Notes: generated by a model from the sequence alone, not told the origin. A stretch of 64,000 nt of DNA from Stercorarius parasiticus (GCA_013396915.1 VWZL01002840.1:61434-125433); one strand, 5' to 3'. Positions 10,296 through 25,060 are shown, counted from the first letter of the stretch. Numbers and translations are program-made.

Positions 10296-12755
10296 CTGGA
10301 ATAAATGAAAACAGAGATACTAAACTGGATGGGAACCGTGCAAGAACTGTAGATAAAGTGTACCACGTGGTGCTGGATCAAACAGTGCAGATACAGAGAA
10401 GAACCATTTCTTTAAACTAACTAGATAAGCGAGGACAAATGGAGCCTGAGACAACAGCAGGATTCTGCAACTCCTGATGCCCTCTCTCTACACTTACTAT
10501 GTGAAGTACCTTGGTCACGTTAACATTTAATCTTGCATGGCGTGTGTGAACTTAACTATGAGGAGGGCCTGGTGACAAATCAGGGTTTGCTGAAGATCCA
10601 CTAGTCTGTTCTCACTTTTCAATCTAGTCCACACAAGACAGGACAGGTTAGGGTCTGAGCACAAGCAAAACACTCCTCTGTCTGCCAACTGCTAGGGGCA
10701 AATGAAATACTGCACCAGCAATTTAAATCAGGCAAGGGACTCACTGCCACAAGGGAGTGCTTTGGAACTCATAAATCCTTGACCAACTCAGTTTGCTGAC
10801 TGGTTACATCTTACCCGGCACCATTAAGTAAAGCTGCTTACACATCGCATAATCCACTCGTCACTGCAGGCAATTGCAGACTTCTGCCTTCCTGTATAAA
10901 GCAGGATGTGTTTGCTTTTCAGGATGGGAGCTGCCACACTGAGCAATACCAGATGTCTCTCTCACAGCAGCTGAGATCAGCCGCTTCAAACGAAGGGGTG
11001 AAACACCCTTCAGCTGATGGAGGAAGGCAGTTTCTTCCTGATTAATCAACCACTGGCTTGTGCCTTTGAGCACAACGATTCACTCTTTGGGATGAAAAAT
11101 TTTTAGCCATGGCCTTCTATCTTCTTCCTCAATACTCAGCCTTTTCCAACGACACTGAATTTTTGGTCAAAATCTGTTCAACTGATGTTTCATCAGAAAA
11201 GAGGAAAACTGAAAACTAAGTTCTGATGAGCAGCGGAGGCCTGACATGCCTTTGCCGCAAGCCCGTATCTGCACCGATAGAGATCTGCGTGGAAAACCAT
11301 CACTGTCAGCACATCCCCAGTTCTGCACACCTTACCTCCCCTGCCCCTCGCAGAGCTCACTTTCTCAGGACCCAGCCCTTGAAGATGCACTTCATCCCCA
11401 CCCATCTCCCTCTGTCGCCCTCACTCCAGGACACCCCTCCCTGGGCCTTCACTCACTACTTACAAACAGCAACACTCTAAACAGGAAATTATTTTGTATT
11501 CATTCTTTTCTTTTTGCAATCGTTTATCCTCACAGGTCAAAATAAATCCATAACAACAAGCATCAAAGGGGAAAAGCAAGTCAACCATATCTGTTGTGGA
11601 AGATTAGAGGCTGAGAGCCTCCGGATGCAACAAGTTGACTGTCCTTTGATCCTTTTGGGCAGTAAAGAAGGGATGCAGACTAATGCAGCACTAACTGGGG
11701 TGTCAGCCAGGAATCACCCTGCTTAGCTTGGCTCTCTGTCTCTCCTTCCAGGTCCCACAACTCACCTTTCACTGATAAATCCCACACCGATCTCTTTCTT
11801 ATTGATAAAAGACTTTTGGGCACCTCAGAAAATTCAGGAAAGCCTTTGCACAGCAGTTGCCTTGTGCAGGTACATGGTAATGGGGCTTGCCCTTACACGT
11901 TGCAGCTACAGCCAAAGACAAATGGGAGCAACTTGAAGCTTAAATAGTAAGATACAGACACTTGCATTTTCCCACAGGATGGAAGCTTTTCCACAGAGCA
12001 GGGAGAAATCAGCAGTTGGCATAAACTTTGCCAGGTCTTCCACTAAGGTTAGTAACTCCATATGCAATTTAAAAATATCCAAAGCAGCTCATATCTAAGA
12101 GACATCACTGAGAAGGACTTCAGGAAAGCAAGCAAACCTGTTTGACCAAGGAAGCTCCCCTCACTGAACAGTAGGATTAAATCGCAAGGGATTTTTCAAG
12201 TGTTTTGCAAACCTGAACCTTTCTTAAACAGTGCATCAATACAGAAAAACTCACTTAGCCTCTAAAGAATCTTTGCGTCAATGCTGCAAGCTATGTTTCT
12301 GCCATTAAATAATGCTAAAGCAACTCTGGCTCCAAACTCTTCTTTTCTCAAACCACTGTATCACTTATCGATATCACCAGAGAATTAATTTCAATTTAGC
12401 TCTACATTACCTTTTAAGAGTGTTTCTCTCAGCTTTTTTCCCTATGTTCATGTTTGAAATTTCAGAGCAGTAATGTAATATTCAACTCCAGGTCTGTTTC
12501 GGGGTGTAAAGCTTCTCTCCATCAGATAGACCTCTGTCTTGAGAACCAAGTGTGTCATTGCTCAATCCTGGTAAAATGCTTAATGAATACCTCCATAGTA
12601 ACAACTCAAAGATGAGATCCATGGTAATCAAATAAGGAAGAAAGGTGGAAGACAGGATAATAAGCATCTGACTTATCAAAGCTAAATGAAATGTAATGTT
12701 AGCCGCATTCCACGCCCAGGGGGTGACAGTCAGAGCCACCATTGCTGGGTCGTAC
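10296..12755 (-). other. SUFU: SUFU intron 4 (2460 nt)
   Basis: This complete intron has a GTACGAC donor and a TTATTCCAG acceptor. I see no repeat, RNA gene or coding exon on either strand. Confidence 0.92.
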
Positions 12756-12898
12756 CTGTAGGAAAGTAACGACCCCAAAAGGAGTCTGCACCGGCTGCAT
12801 CTGAGGGTCTTCTGTCAGTAACATATGCTGGATTCTAGATTCACTGTTGTCCAAAGGGCTGTGCCACGATACATGGTCACCGCTGCAGAAGGTGTTTT
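12756..12898 (-). CDS. SUFU: SUFU exon 4 (codons 152-199)
   Basis: This 143-nt exon begins with the last two bases of Glu152 and reads NTFCSGDHVSWHSPLDNSE, then SRIQHMLLTEDPQMQPVQT and PFGVVTFLQ, ending exactly on codon 199. Asp159, in CSGDHVSW, is a residue reported as essential for GLI binding. The segment forms core strands of the N-terminal lobe and looks identical to the human sequence as I recall it. The acceptor is CTTCTCTTCCTTGCAG. The donor is CAG|GTACGAC, with C at +4 instead of A but the preferred G at +5, so it is moderate. The frame stays open for 18 codons past the donor, so readthrough would not stop at once. The exon starts the closer-spaced 3' half of the gene and is 2.5 kb from exon 5. 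Confidence 0.97.
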
Positions 12899-15800
12899 CT
12901 GCAAGGAAGAGAAGCAAGAACTATTTAGTCCATAAAGTCTGCTGGAATATTCTTTCTATTAGCATCTGCTCCTGACTGCTGTCAGGCAGGGACCTCTGGT
13001 CTGGAGCAGGACAGTCACTGGTGGGTGTTCACAGTGACTGCCTCCAGCCAGCTCGGCTGAGTCTCCAAGTCAGCTGAAGCACCTGAAGCAGGAAAGGAGT
13101 CTCACTGAGCCATGTGAATTTGAGCACTGACTTTAAAATTGCCCACTCTTGAGTCCTGTGGCAAAAAACGGCGTCCTGCTTTGATATTAATCCCAACACA
13201 GGAATACCAACAAATAAAATGAGCTTGTCTCTCATTAGTCTAATTTTGTGAGAGGGTGCAGAGAGTCATCCGGCCATACTGAATGCCTATGGGATGGCGA
13301 TTCATACTTAATTTGCAGCTCTGATTTGCCACAGAGAAAAGGTTCTGAAATGTGAATTAAACACAAATAATACTCTGCTATATCTAATAAAAATCCACAG
13401 TCTGCTGCCCAACTTGTGATAGTCTAAGTCACTTTCTCTCTCAATTGTCTGGTGGCTCTGGTGCAGAATTATAATTAATATGTTCCTTCTTTCCCAAACA
13501 ATGAGAAAACCAGTACATTATAAATTTCACTCTGTGTCAGAATAGACTGCATCAAGACAAAGAGCCATAAATTATCCTTCCCTCTTCACAACTGTAAGCA
13601 TTCCTTTCTTTTCCTCCTCTCCTACTTAGAAAGACAAAACCCCCAGATAATCCCATGTTCCACAGCTGGTGCATGCCAGAAGGCACACCAGAACCCATCT
13701 GTATGTTCCTGCCCCATCACAGGAAAGGCTAATGCTTGCTTTCTGAGTGAGCTAGGAGTAAAATAACCAACCACGACAATTTTCACATTAATTAAAGCAC
13801 ACTCCATTTGCACACAGTTCCTAGAGCATGTGTGCAATAACGCTGCCTAGCCGACTGCCTTGTCCTCGGGTCTTGTGCTTGTCCCGCCCCAGGCAGAGCT
13901 TTTATAGCACGTGAAAATAAGCAGCCTGGAAGCCACAGCCTGCCCTTTGACATAGGTGTTGTGCCCCAGGGATGAGCCGAGTACCGCCTGCCTGCTTCCA
14001 AAGTCAGAGGCAAGCAAAGCACCCCTCTCCCTGGCCAAGCTCAGTGATGAAGGCAGTCTGGGCTGCTGTCCTCCCCATGGTCTCTCCCAAGGCCACCCTT
14101 ACAGAAGGGAGGGAAGGGAGGCCTTGCCCCACTGGAGGAGGCCTAGGACTTCCACTGCAGACTGGAAAATGTTAGTGGTTACTTGAGTTGCTGTCTGCGG
14201 AGACTGGAGCACCTCATATGATACAGAACAGGATACAATTCTGTGTTCTCCTCTGCCCTGCAGCTACAAGCAGACGTGGTCCTGGATCTTCACCAAACCT
14301 TCCCACATCACTTTCCCAATAGACGTCAATAGGGCACCTCTTAAATAACTATCTACAGGGCTTATCTGAGAATCCCTGAACATGGCAGCTTCTGCAGCAG
14401 CAAGAGAGAAACAGCATTTGCCAGTACTTGCAACTTTGTCCCCAGTCACATTAAACATCAGACACCGAGGAAACGGGGTGCTTGGATGCCACTTGCTGCG
14501 CATCAGCACCACCACGACTGCACGCACCTACTCTTGGGCAGCAGCAAGTGCAGGTTGCTCCGAGGGAGCCACTAGTGGCAGGCAGATAAATTAATGAGAG
14601 CTATCTTGCAGTTGCTGTGGTTAAAAATATTGGCAGACAGCCCACTGATCGAGCTAACTCATGCTCCCCTATTCCTGGGTGTAGTCCAGGGCGTCCTGGG
14701 CAACTCCCAGTTTCTCCACCAGGTGTCCCCATTGGTGTGTATTTGAACATTTATTACATATGGTTTTTTTCAGATTAATTTCTTGGACAGATCATTCGAT
14801 TAAGAATTAAAATAAACTTCAAATACCATAAGGAACTTTGCCTGAAAAATGAGGCGTGTAACAGAAGTGTTGTGATAAGTAAGGGAATATTTTCCTTAGT
14901 TAAAATTAGGAAAGAAAGAAAACAGCGAATGCAAGCTGCTTGAAAGAGTTTATCATTACGTACACTAAATTACATGCTTTCAGCTCTGCGACTGAAAGGA
15001 ATGGTTCAGATATTACTTTACTTTCAGAGTTGGGGAAATATAAGCAGACAGAAATGAAAAACATGATTTTATTTTTTTTTAGTATCAAAATTGGATTAAA
15101 GAAACAGCACTTAGAATGTTGCAAAGGATCTTGTGATATTTTCCAGGTTAACCAAAATGTGGCTGATTAATTTTTTTTTTTTTAAAATGATAAAAGCCTC
15201 TCAGTCACAGTTTTCAGGAATGAAACAAAGCCACAAAGGGCTTATTCTTGGGCCCTGTCTTTATACCACAACATTTTGCCCATCAAATGCTCACACAATT
15301 CTATGCTGATCGATCGCTGCGTTTCACTGCTGGTGTTGCTTCTCCTGGGAAAGCCCGGCCCGTTTAGAGCAGGTTTTCAAATGCAAATGTCTCTGCTGGA
15401 AACCCACCTGTTTATGTCCATGTGAACACTGAACACTTAGAAAAATCTGCCTCTCCCCTGCATGCACACCAACACCACAAAATTCACACTTACTCAATTA
15501 AATCACCAAAAAAAATTCTGCAAATAACATGAAGCTGAATTAAAACCTGTAAAAGTGCAAAAATTCAGAATTAGAGCCTGAAACTCAGCTCTTTGCTTGC
15601 TGCATTGTAACCCACATGGAATGTTAAGATCAGCTCTTGTACAGAGACCACTGCAGCACTGAGGACAGCTTGAATTGCAGGACTTCTAGTCACAGAAACT
15701 AAGAAATTACAGAAACAAAGGACTAGATAACCACTTTCTCTTGCCTTGTGCTGGAAATGGGGATGAGCATCCCCCGCTTCCCACCTTCCACACTCATGTT

Positions 15801-18800
15801 TTCAAAAGAAGACAATCAAAATATTTCGAAGCATTTTAGTTTTAAACAATGTTTAGACAGAAAATCCTAAAGTTTTCATAAATGATTCCTCAGAAGTAAA
15901 TTTAAAACTAAATTTAGGGCTTTGACGAATGTTGAATTAGAACATAAACCATACAGATAAATCCTCAAAGTCATCACAGCAGAGATGGATATGAAAAGTT
16001 TCCTGTGGTTTTTGCACCTTTCTATCATTTGCAGGGCTGTCAGTAACACACTTCGTACAACCTGCCTTTCTTCCACAAACATGTCCGATGTGCCAGTATT
16101 TCCTACATGTACATACCTATTTCCATAAAACCAAGAGATGAGCAGGCACAGGACACGCACGCTCATCTCGGGTACGTGAGGAGCACAAACACCTCGCAAG
16201 GAGCAACACACTTCAGTCAGACGTGCCTAAAGACAGCTCCTTTTGCTCCCAAAAATGCATCCCCGTATCTCCCTTACCATGCGGACTAATCGGAGAAGCA
16301 GCCATCCCCAAAGTCATTTCTGAGATCTCTGTTTTGCACTGCTCTGAACCAAGGACGGCACTAGGACCTTCAGCGATAATGATGCCAGTCTGGGTGTCTC
16401 AACATCCAGGGTTTTATACCCGTACCTCTCAGTGCACATTTTGATGCCTACTGCAGATATCAAATGAGACACCCATACTCACAACTGGAAGCTACTTGTA
16501 TACTAAATATTTGAAAATACAGACATGAAACCAGGTATTAATATACATGTAAAATAAACACTGTATGTAAAAATAAAAGATGACAGGAAGAAGTTCGTGT
16601 CCACGGAGCACTGACCCAGTCTGACAGGACTTACTGCTACAAGCATCTAGTTTTAGGCCAAAACATGACTCCTCTTTCAGATAAGCACAGAACATTACCT
16701 TGCAAATTATCTCAGTTTAGTAAACTTGAAAGTTTACAGTCTCAGCAGCAAAGCTGGTTCTGCAAGGATCCCATCACAACACCGATGCTGTCCCGGGCCC
16801 TTGTAGATTCTGGAACAGCCTCTGCTTTATCCAGGTCGATTTACAGCAACCAATCCAACACTTTTCAGTCTCGACAAGCTCTGCTACCACAACGCTTTTG
16901 ACCTGCTGCAATGCTGTGCAGGTTAGCACTCTGTGGCAACGTTTCTTAGTCGTTTTGAGGAGGGACTGAAGCACAACAGATGTTACAAAAGTCATTTTGC
17001 ACCGTATTTTTTAATGAAACAAGATAACATTTGCAGCCAGAATCCAGGAAAAGGTGAGAAGGCTTTCAGCGGTAGCTGTGAAAAATCCCAGGCTGCTACT
17101 CAAGTACTTTCTCTACCATTTCAAGAGGGGAACGTTCAGTCTGCCAGGACTCTGGGTAACATTTGCTGCTGCAGGCTTCTGCCTCTTAGAACTTCAGCAT
17201 TACCTGACTCCACAGCAAAGCCACCAAGAGACGTGACATATCCAGGGAAACCATTTTATATAATGGGAGGAGTCTGACGTATTCTTCTAATAAACAGCAA
17301 GCCTCACATGGGTGGCCAGTTGGTGTGTTCCCATGTTCAGGAGTAAGCTTGGAGAAGAATTCTATGAACAGGGGAACTAAGGACACTCTTTTCTCTGTGG
17401 GTTTGCATGTCGTGGATGGATTCGTCATTGCCCAAGGAGGAAGGAGCTCTGACTAAAGCTGTTACCGCAGCTATGGCATGCGCAGGAGGACCCTATCTAG
17501 ATTCACTTGTGTCTAAGGTCGAGTGTAGCACATCTCCACTCTTCTCCACTGCAGAGGGCACAGTTAGCATTTTCACTCACCTGCTCATCTTGGAGAAAAC
17601 CAAGTCTCTCCAAGAGCCCTACCTGTCTGTTTGACATTGGCCAACACGTTTCAACACCGTTAGGGTAGGACAGTCAGTCTTCTAAGCAGAACAGCATGAT
17701 GCATAAGCCTTGTTTTCTTAGGTGATCACAGCAAAAACAATACTTACCAGAAAAAGTTACCAGGACCTCACCAGGGAGTTGTCAAATGTGTAGGACAGAT
17801 GGCAAAGCACAGAAATGATCTAGCCATCAACAGGAGGAATTAAATAGCAAAGGAACTGAAATAAAATATGTTAAAAAATTAAATCCAAACGATTTTAGTG
17901 TACGGCTAAATCAGCAAATCCTCAGGAGTAAACTAAGGCTCTGATTTACTGCGTATGAGCTGATTCACAGGAACTGCTGTTGAATACTTCTGCCTCACAG
18001 TAAACCTGAGGTGGTTAGATGTTCCCTCCATGGAAGGAAGAGCTAAGCTACCTGACCTGCCTCAGGATAAATACATATCCTTCAGCAGTTACCACGGGAG
18101 CGCTGGATACGCTGTAAATATACAGCCTTGCTTACAGTAACCTCTTGGACACTCACACCCTTCCTGCTTGGAAGGGGCACTAACAGGACTTAAACCTAAT
18201 GCAGCAGTGATCCATCCTCACGGACTTGAAACTGGTTCTTTTTCTGCAAGTTCGTGTTTTAACAAAAATTACTATGTTTTTGTGGGTATTTTTTTCTTTT
18301 TCTGTTAGGGAATGCTGATTCAATCAAACTGCTTCATAGGGAGGTATTGATTTCATAAGAACTCCACAAGGAAATCATTAAAACATTTCATTTCAAACTT
18401 ACTATTTCATTTTATAATTTATAAGAGCAAATCTGAAGCCTCTCTCCAGCTCCACAGAAATGAGAAGTCTCTACATTTCCCATAGACCAGCTCTTGTACC
18501 ATTCTGTTATGCAAAAGCAGCATCCATAAGACAGTCTGTTAAGCTTCCCATATTTTGAAGTCTTTAAAATGTCATTATCCATTTTCTTTTACAGCCCACA
18601 TAAAGCAGGTGAGGTTTCTCCATGCAGCAATGGTCATAATTCAGCTGCTCAATCTCTCATAACTTTACTATCCAACTGCTCTATAATGAGATCCGGGGAA
18701 ATAACTCAGAGGGAACCATTCCACTGTGGACTAGTAAATTTTCTTTTTGTAACATTGCTCATGTATTTTCTTGGAGTACATTCCCCCCCACCTTTAATTT

Positions 18801-20235
18801 GACTAAATATAGCTGATGCCTAAAGAAATAAAACCAAGTCATATTCTTGGCCTCAAGATGTTTTATAAACAGTGTAATGCATGCAATCAACGCCCAAGAG
18901 GTGTTACCTAGCTCTAGAGAGAAACACAGATTACTTCCCACCGTATTTTCAATTTCTTTTTCAAACCTGCCAGTTTCACATGTATGGGATCCTGCTAGGA
19001 GCCCTTATTCCCTTGAATAGCCACAGGGAGTAGGCTGAAAAGGATGGCAAACCAAGGCAAGTACTGGGATCTAAGAGAGATCCATCCAAAGGGTGGCCCC
19101 AGGCTGAATCTGGGTGAGGGAACATCTCCAGTGAGCTCACTACCCTGCACCCAGAGCAGATGGGAAATAGCTCTTTGGGCATCTGGGAGCCAATTATCTT
19201 CTCTGGCACGCACATAGGGGGCTGTATGGAGGAAAACAAGGAGCTGATGCTGTTCCACCAGCAAGGGAACTCAAAGCATATCTCCTGTCCATGCACAGCC
19301 TGGCATACAGTCCCCAGGCTGAGCCTGGCTCTGGGGCAGCTCAGACTGCATCCCCCTGCTTCATCCAAAGGCCAGAAACCTCCCCCTTCTGACATGGTCA
19401 CACCACGCAATTCTTTAGATACATTTTCAAATCAGGAGAACACGTTTGTAGCCTGACCGTTCCTCTGTATCTCTTCTAAGACACCGCCTCCTTCAAAATG
19501 CCAGCTAAAATCTGCAACAAAGGGGTTTAACTGTTCAGATTAATCAGTCAGATAAATCCATCTGGACAGTGCGTTACAGGTGATGAGCTGATGCTGCACA
19601 GAGTGGGAGAAGCCGTAAGTGCATTAACTACTAAGTGTACTTGGTTTTTGGGAAAACAGTCGCTCTGCTGCACTCATATCCTTCAAAAGCAAGCTGCTGT
19701 GTTCCTCTCTTATTTCTGCAGAAAGCCGGGCCATCACTACACGGTCACTTTATTCTGGGATATGTGCAAGGTAACGCTGAAAGAAACAATCCTGCTTGTC
19801 CCCCTGAGAAAGCAGCGACTACCTGGATCACGCCCTCGAGCCAGTAATGTTGCTTAGCTGTCCTAGCACAACACTTGGCACTTCTCTGCTAGCTTGGTTT
19901 AAAAAGAGAAAATACACAATAAATTTGCACCAGCGTGTGGCACTGGGGATGCTGGCATGCAAACAAGATGACCGCATCCCTCACACGAGCCAGACCTACG
20001 TTATCCCCATCACTCAGTGGCTTGAAAACTCGCTGCTCTAAGGGGTACAAACCTGCATTTTGTGTCCGACTGTGAGATCGCAGCTAAACTGCAGGCAGTG
20101 AGTCACAGACGTCAGAAATTCTGTATTTGAGGGCAAAGCAAAGAAGGATTTCAGCTCCATGACTTACGGGTGCAGGAATGTTAAAAAGGCCCCCAGTGAG
20201 TTCCTGACCAGCATGACAGTGATGCAGCCAGACAT

Positions 20236-20960
20236 TTAAATTGAATGCAGCTTATCCTGTACTTACAGAAACAATGTAATTTATTGCATTGCTATTACCC
20301 CATGCACGGTCTGGATAATTTATTATATAAACGTATTTTCTCCAACACATTTTTAATATTCAGTCTGGCTTTGTTAAAAAAAAAAAAAGGTAATCTGGCA
20401 ATCTCTCACAACTAAGGTTTGATGCTGGTTTTCTGTACCATTTTGCAGACTGAACAGCTAGAATTAATAGAGAGAAACTAAGGGGGAATGCAGAGTCCAA
20501 CACTAAAATGTATTAGCTATATTTTTCACCAGAGCTACTGAATATATTTCTAACTAGCTCAATAATGGATTTAAGCATGCATGGAAAGATGTAGCTATAA
20601 CAAACCCAATACATAAGCTAAACACGAAAATCGTGTCTAAAAATATCCAAGTACTAGTTATTGCAACTCATTACACAGATGCAAATTAAAAAAAAACACA
20701 ACAGAGTATAAAGAAAAATACTTAATTCAAACTCATTTGCCAGCCACATTAAATTAAGATAATCTAGGGATAATCAAATTAATGCTAAATTCAGTCTGTC
20801 TGCTTAGTTTCCTAACCTACAAAGGACATGGATTGGTAAAGGGGAAAAACAATTGTGATATAATCTATGGGGCCCGCTGGCAGTTAGTTCATAATTTAAT
20901 TTTCAACTCAAACTGAACATGTTTTAAGAACATACAAGTAGAATCCAAGCCATGACATAT
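20236..20960. other. A/T-rich candidate conserved noncoding element
   Basis: This repeat-free block in intron 3 has many homeodomain-type cores (TAAT, AATTAA, ATTTA) and few simple repeats. Examples are GTAATTTATTGCATTGC near 20276 and CATTAAATTAAGATAATC near 20747. Such composition is common in developmental enhancers but also in neutral A/T-rich DNA. The call rests on pattern alone and needs cross-species alignment. Confidence 0.25.
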
Positions 20961-23010
20961 TTGCATTACATTAAAAAAAGCTTTTCCTCCCTGTTTTTCT
21001 TTTTCAGTTCAGTTTTGCTGCCCTTTATCTCCTGTCTGGGAAACAGGAACTGCCCCAGCTCGGGCACTCCAAAGAGGTGCAAATTCACACGGTGCTGCTG
21101 CCTGCTGCAGACACGCAGCATAGACAAGATGCCTTAGGAAGAATTAAATCCCTGGAGTACAATTTAACAATAGCTCCGCTGCAGGGATTCAAATTGGGCT
21201 TTCAGAAACAAGGGGCCTCGGCAAAAGGTTCTCAAAAAAAAAAAAATAGTGGGGAAAAAAACAGATTATCAATACTGTAAGGACTGCTTGACCTCTGAGG
21301 CTTGGCAACAGTTTCAGAAAACAGAAGTGCGATGCAGATTTTTTTTTTTTAAATTGATCAGCAGGTTGAAAATACAAAGTTGATTACTGCACAGCTTCAG
21401 GTTGTTATGTCTGGAAAATTAATGAGCCTCTCAACAGAGCCCCATCAATTTCTGCAAGCATATATAAACTTATTTGATCATTTAAGTCCCCTGCACTGAA
21501 AGCCTGATGAAGAGGCTCCCATGCCTCCCCAGGGCACATCACCAGCAGGACAACGTGATTCCTCACTCCTCCAGGCCCTGCTCAGAGCCCGCCCTCACCC
21601 CTGCTGGCAGCACGATGGTGGAAAATGTGTCTTGCTGCACTGCAGCTTCCATTGATGGGAGTTACAAATGCTGCTTTTCTTACTACAAAGTAGATCCCGG
21701 ACACCTGTATGCCTTAAATGACACTGGAGAGTATAATATTTTAGCTGAAAAACAAATGCTAAAACACTATTGTACAACAACCAATTTGGTTCTGAGCCTC
21801 CTCCACCTCTTCTGTTTTCCAGGACATTTCTTTCCATCCCTTACACATCTGCGTGTCTGGCTTGCTCCTTTCTCCCTGCCCATCTCTACGCACGTATACA
21901 ATTTCCATGACTGCAGCCTCTGAGAATTTCTCACGCAGACTCCCAGCGAGCAACTCCCGTGCCCAGGGCACGCTCGACCCTCTGTGAGCGGTGGGCCCCC
22001 TGTCCTCTCCCTGACTCCGCACAGCCTGCTCCGCCAGCCACCTCCTCCCACGCTTCCTCTCCTCCCCACAGCTTCATTCAGCTCCTCCACCTCTGCTCCT
22101 TGGAGCCTTCTCCAGCCCTCGCAGTCAGCTGAGGCAGGAGCTGGCACATCCATTGTGCTTGGCATCCCCTCGGCAGAAGCGCTGCCCGGGGCAGGATACA
22201 TCTCCCGCCTTGCTCTGCTTTTGCAACAACACATTTCTCACTTATCTACAGATTTATCTGCGTGGCTCCCTCCCACAGAGAGGGAAGGCTGGAGGAAGGC
22301 ACAGCAGCGTGAAAGGACTTATCTGGCATTGCTGAGAAAGAAAATGAGCACAGATGCGAGTTGCTCCTTTGCAGTCCCACAAAGCTCTCCTGCTCCAAGC
22401 TCTTGCTCCTCTACAGCCCATCGCTCAGACCCATCGCCCTTGGCTGCTTTCACCTCCTCCAACAGGCAAGTGGGACAATCTTCTCCTTACCTTCTCCATC
22501 CCCCAGCCCAGCAACTACAAGGGAGCAACAGTGAAGCACTTGCCAAATCCTGAGCTCCAGGCCAGGCAAGAGAGCCTTCCACCTCTGTCCAGCTGCGCTG
22601 CCACCAGCTTTCCGCATCCTTCACCTGAACAAGATGTGTTTTACAGCTCCCCTTCAAAGGACAGCACTTATATCTTCAATAGTTTCAGAAACTGAATAGC
22701 CTCAGGATGGGGTGGAGGCCCAGGAGCAAGAAAGGATGTAATACAGCAGGATCTCCTGTCAGATAAGGACTCAGCCCAAAATAGGTATTTAATGATAGTT
22801 TATTTACAGATTATGTGGTCCCACGTGGCAAATTTGAAGAGATACTTGCCTTTCATTTAAAAACCCTATCCTGTGTTCTGGCACATGAAAGCCACAATGT
22901 CTTACGGTTAGCTGATGGTTTCCCAGCCAGGTGCAACTAGAACAAAGACTTGTAGCCACAGCATTTAGCAACCTTTAGGTGTCCTCAGCAAGGGAAGAGA
23001 ACTGCAGGCG

Positions 23011-23028
23011 AAAAAAAATTTTTTTTTT
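23011..23028. repeat. A8/T10 inverted homopolymer
   Basis: Eight A followed directly by ten T in intron 3 give a perfect A/T palindrome. Confidence 0.9.
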
Positions 23029-25060
23029 GTTTTTGGACCTCCTACATACTTGCGCATGAGAAGAATGGATGCTTAGGTGGACACAGGACACCCTAAGACT
23101 ATAGAGTCACTTGTGATCTTCCCCTAGATATCTGTCTACAAAACATTTCTGTTGAAGAGCTTTCAAGGAGCTTGAAAGGGAAGCCCAGGCGCTATCCTCC
23201 TCTGAAGGACCCAAAGAAGATGGAAGCAGCTTCTTTTCGTAACCTCCACAGCACAGGTGTCTGACAGAAAGACTGCTAGACTCCACTAGGGTATCGCTTT
23301 TAGCAAATATTACTCAAGAAAGGGCAAGAAAGGGGAGACTGTCTGTGAGAAAACACCTACAGAGTTATCACATCGTAATCTCTTCAGAACAGAGTTCTAC
23401 TTACCTGGGCATTAGTTCTGGAGCTTATAATGGAGAGAAAAGGCAGGGGTCTTTGAGAGCACACGGTAGCATTTTTCTCAGCAGTTGATTATTCTCTCTG
23501 AAATTTTCAGGAATTCAAAGCTTGCGCAGGCGAAACTTTTGTTTGACTTTGGCAAAGCAGGAGGCCGAAGGGCAGGAAACAGAGGAACTTTGTATTCACA
23601 CATGTTTGTGTAAAATATTAGTTACGCATTGAGCTCTACCAACCCATTACAGTAGTGCAAGGGACTAAGTTTGTGTGTTTCTAAGAGCTATATTTATGGT
23701 TCAAATGTAAAATGGCCAGCCTGCTTATGGAGCACCTTTTGAAACACCACCCCACGTGTTCCAAGATGATTCCTTTAAGCCTCTGATTTTAAACCAAAAA
23801 GCAGGAGAGTCCACTTTCTGCAGGCTCTGGTCTCTCTGCAGCTTCTGAATACCCTCTCCCCGATGCTCTTCCCCACCAAGAACAAAACGCTTCCCCTGCT
23901 GTGCCCATTTGCTGCCTCCTGGCTGAGCAGGCTGCTGCAAAGGATCTTTGCATCTGAGGCTGTCAGAAGATGGTCTGTAACGAGCTCCGCGTACTGCCGC
24001 TCTCGCAGGCAGAGTGGGTTAAGTCAGAAAGCACAGTTTGAGCACCACTTGCTGCACAGATCTTCAATAGAAAGTGTAAGAAGGTGGATATTTAACAGTG
24101 AACCCAACTTCCAGCTCAGTCCACTCTCCTCTGCAGTTTCATCTAACATGGGCTTGGCAGCTGTCAAGGGAAAAAACAGTCCTTTTCACAAGGCTACTCA
24201 GTACGTGTAACCTTCAAACTCTCCTCTGTGCATCCCAAACAATTGCACACAGGCAGCAAGAGAAGATGCTCCTGCGACTGCTGAACAATCCCTCTGTGTT
24301 GTGCCTTTCAGCTCCTTGATAGGAGCAGGCAGCATTATTCTGTGCAGAAGCCTTTAACTATTACAGCGGCTGCTTCTGTTTCCCAGAAAAGGCCGGGTGG
24401 GACAAAACCCTCATATATAAGATGCCAAAGGACCTCACACCAGCAGGAGGAGGAGTTTTCTGCCTTCCCCGAGCCATCTCCTTTGTCTTGCATTCCTCCT
24501 TCAGTACAGGGGACAGAGCCTTTGTCCGAGGCTGGGCTGACCGTGTGCAGCTTCTCCCCAGCTTCCTGACCCAGGAGTCAGAGATGCTCTTCTTAACAGG
24601 AACTGCTGGTCCCCAGTATATCAGCTCCTCCTCACCTTCCTGCAGCCAGGAGGATGGAGAAAAGGCTTCCCTCAGAGAGCTCAGCTCCCCTCCACTTTTG
24701 GCAGAAGACATTAGCAAGACTGATCTTGCTGATGTTCTGATCTTAAACTGCAGCCACTCAGGATAAACACCTGCTAGGGGCCACCATCCAAGTGTCCCAG
24801 GGTGCAGGGCCCGCTGGCTGTCCTCCCACCACTTTGGCTGTTGTGGCAGCGTTGCACGGAGATGTGTCACACAGCTTCCTCTGGGTCTCCATGCCTGTTT
24901 CTTTCCTCCCTCTCCCACATGCAGTATGAAGGCTAAAACGACTTATGCATTTATAAATCCAACCGTGTATCAGATTTACAAGCGTTGCTGCTTTGTCCAT
25001 CCCTGACATTTAGGAGCAGCCTCAGGGCACATGGACTGATGCAAAGCACAGAGATGGGTC

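Noticed and set aside
21984..22553. 189-codon open frame on the plus strand in intron 3
   Set aside because: The product is rich in Ser, Pro and Leu with no recognisable domain or splice context. It lies in a locally G/C-rich stretch where stops are rare, and overlapping frames on the other strand are open too.
24361..24918. 185-codon open frame on the minus strand in intron 3
   Set aside because: No family is recognised and there is no conserved motif. Open frames of this length are expected in G/C-rich intron DNA, and the plus strand is also open here (24422-24766).
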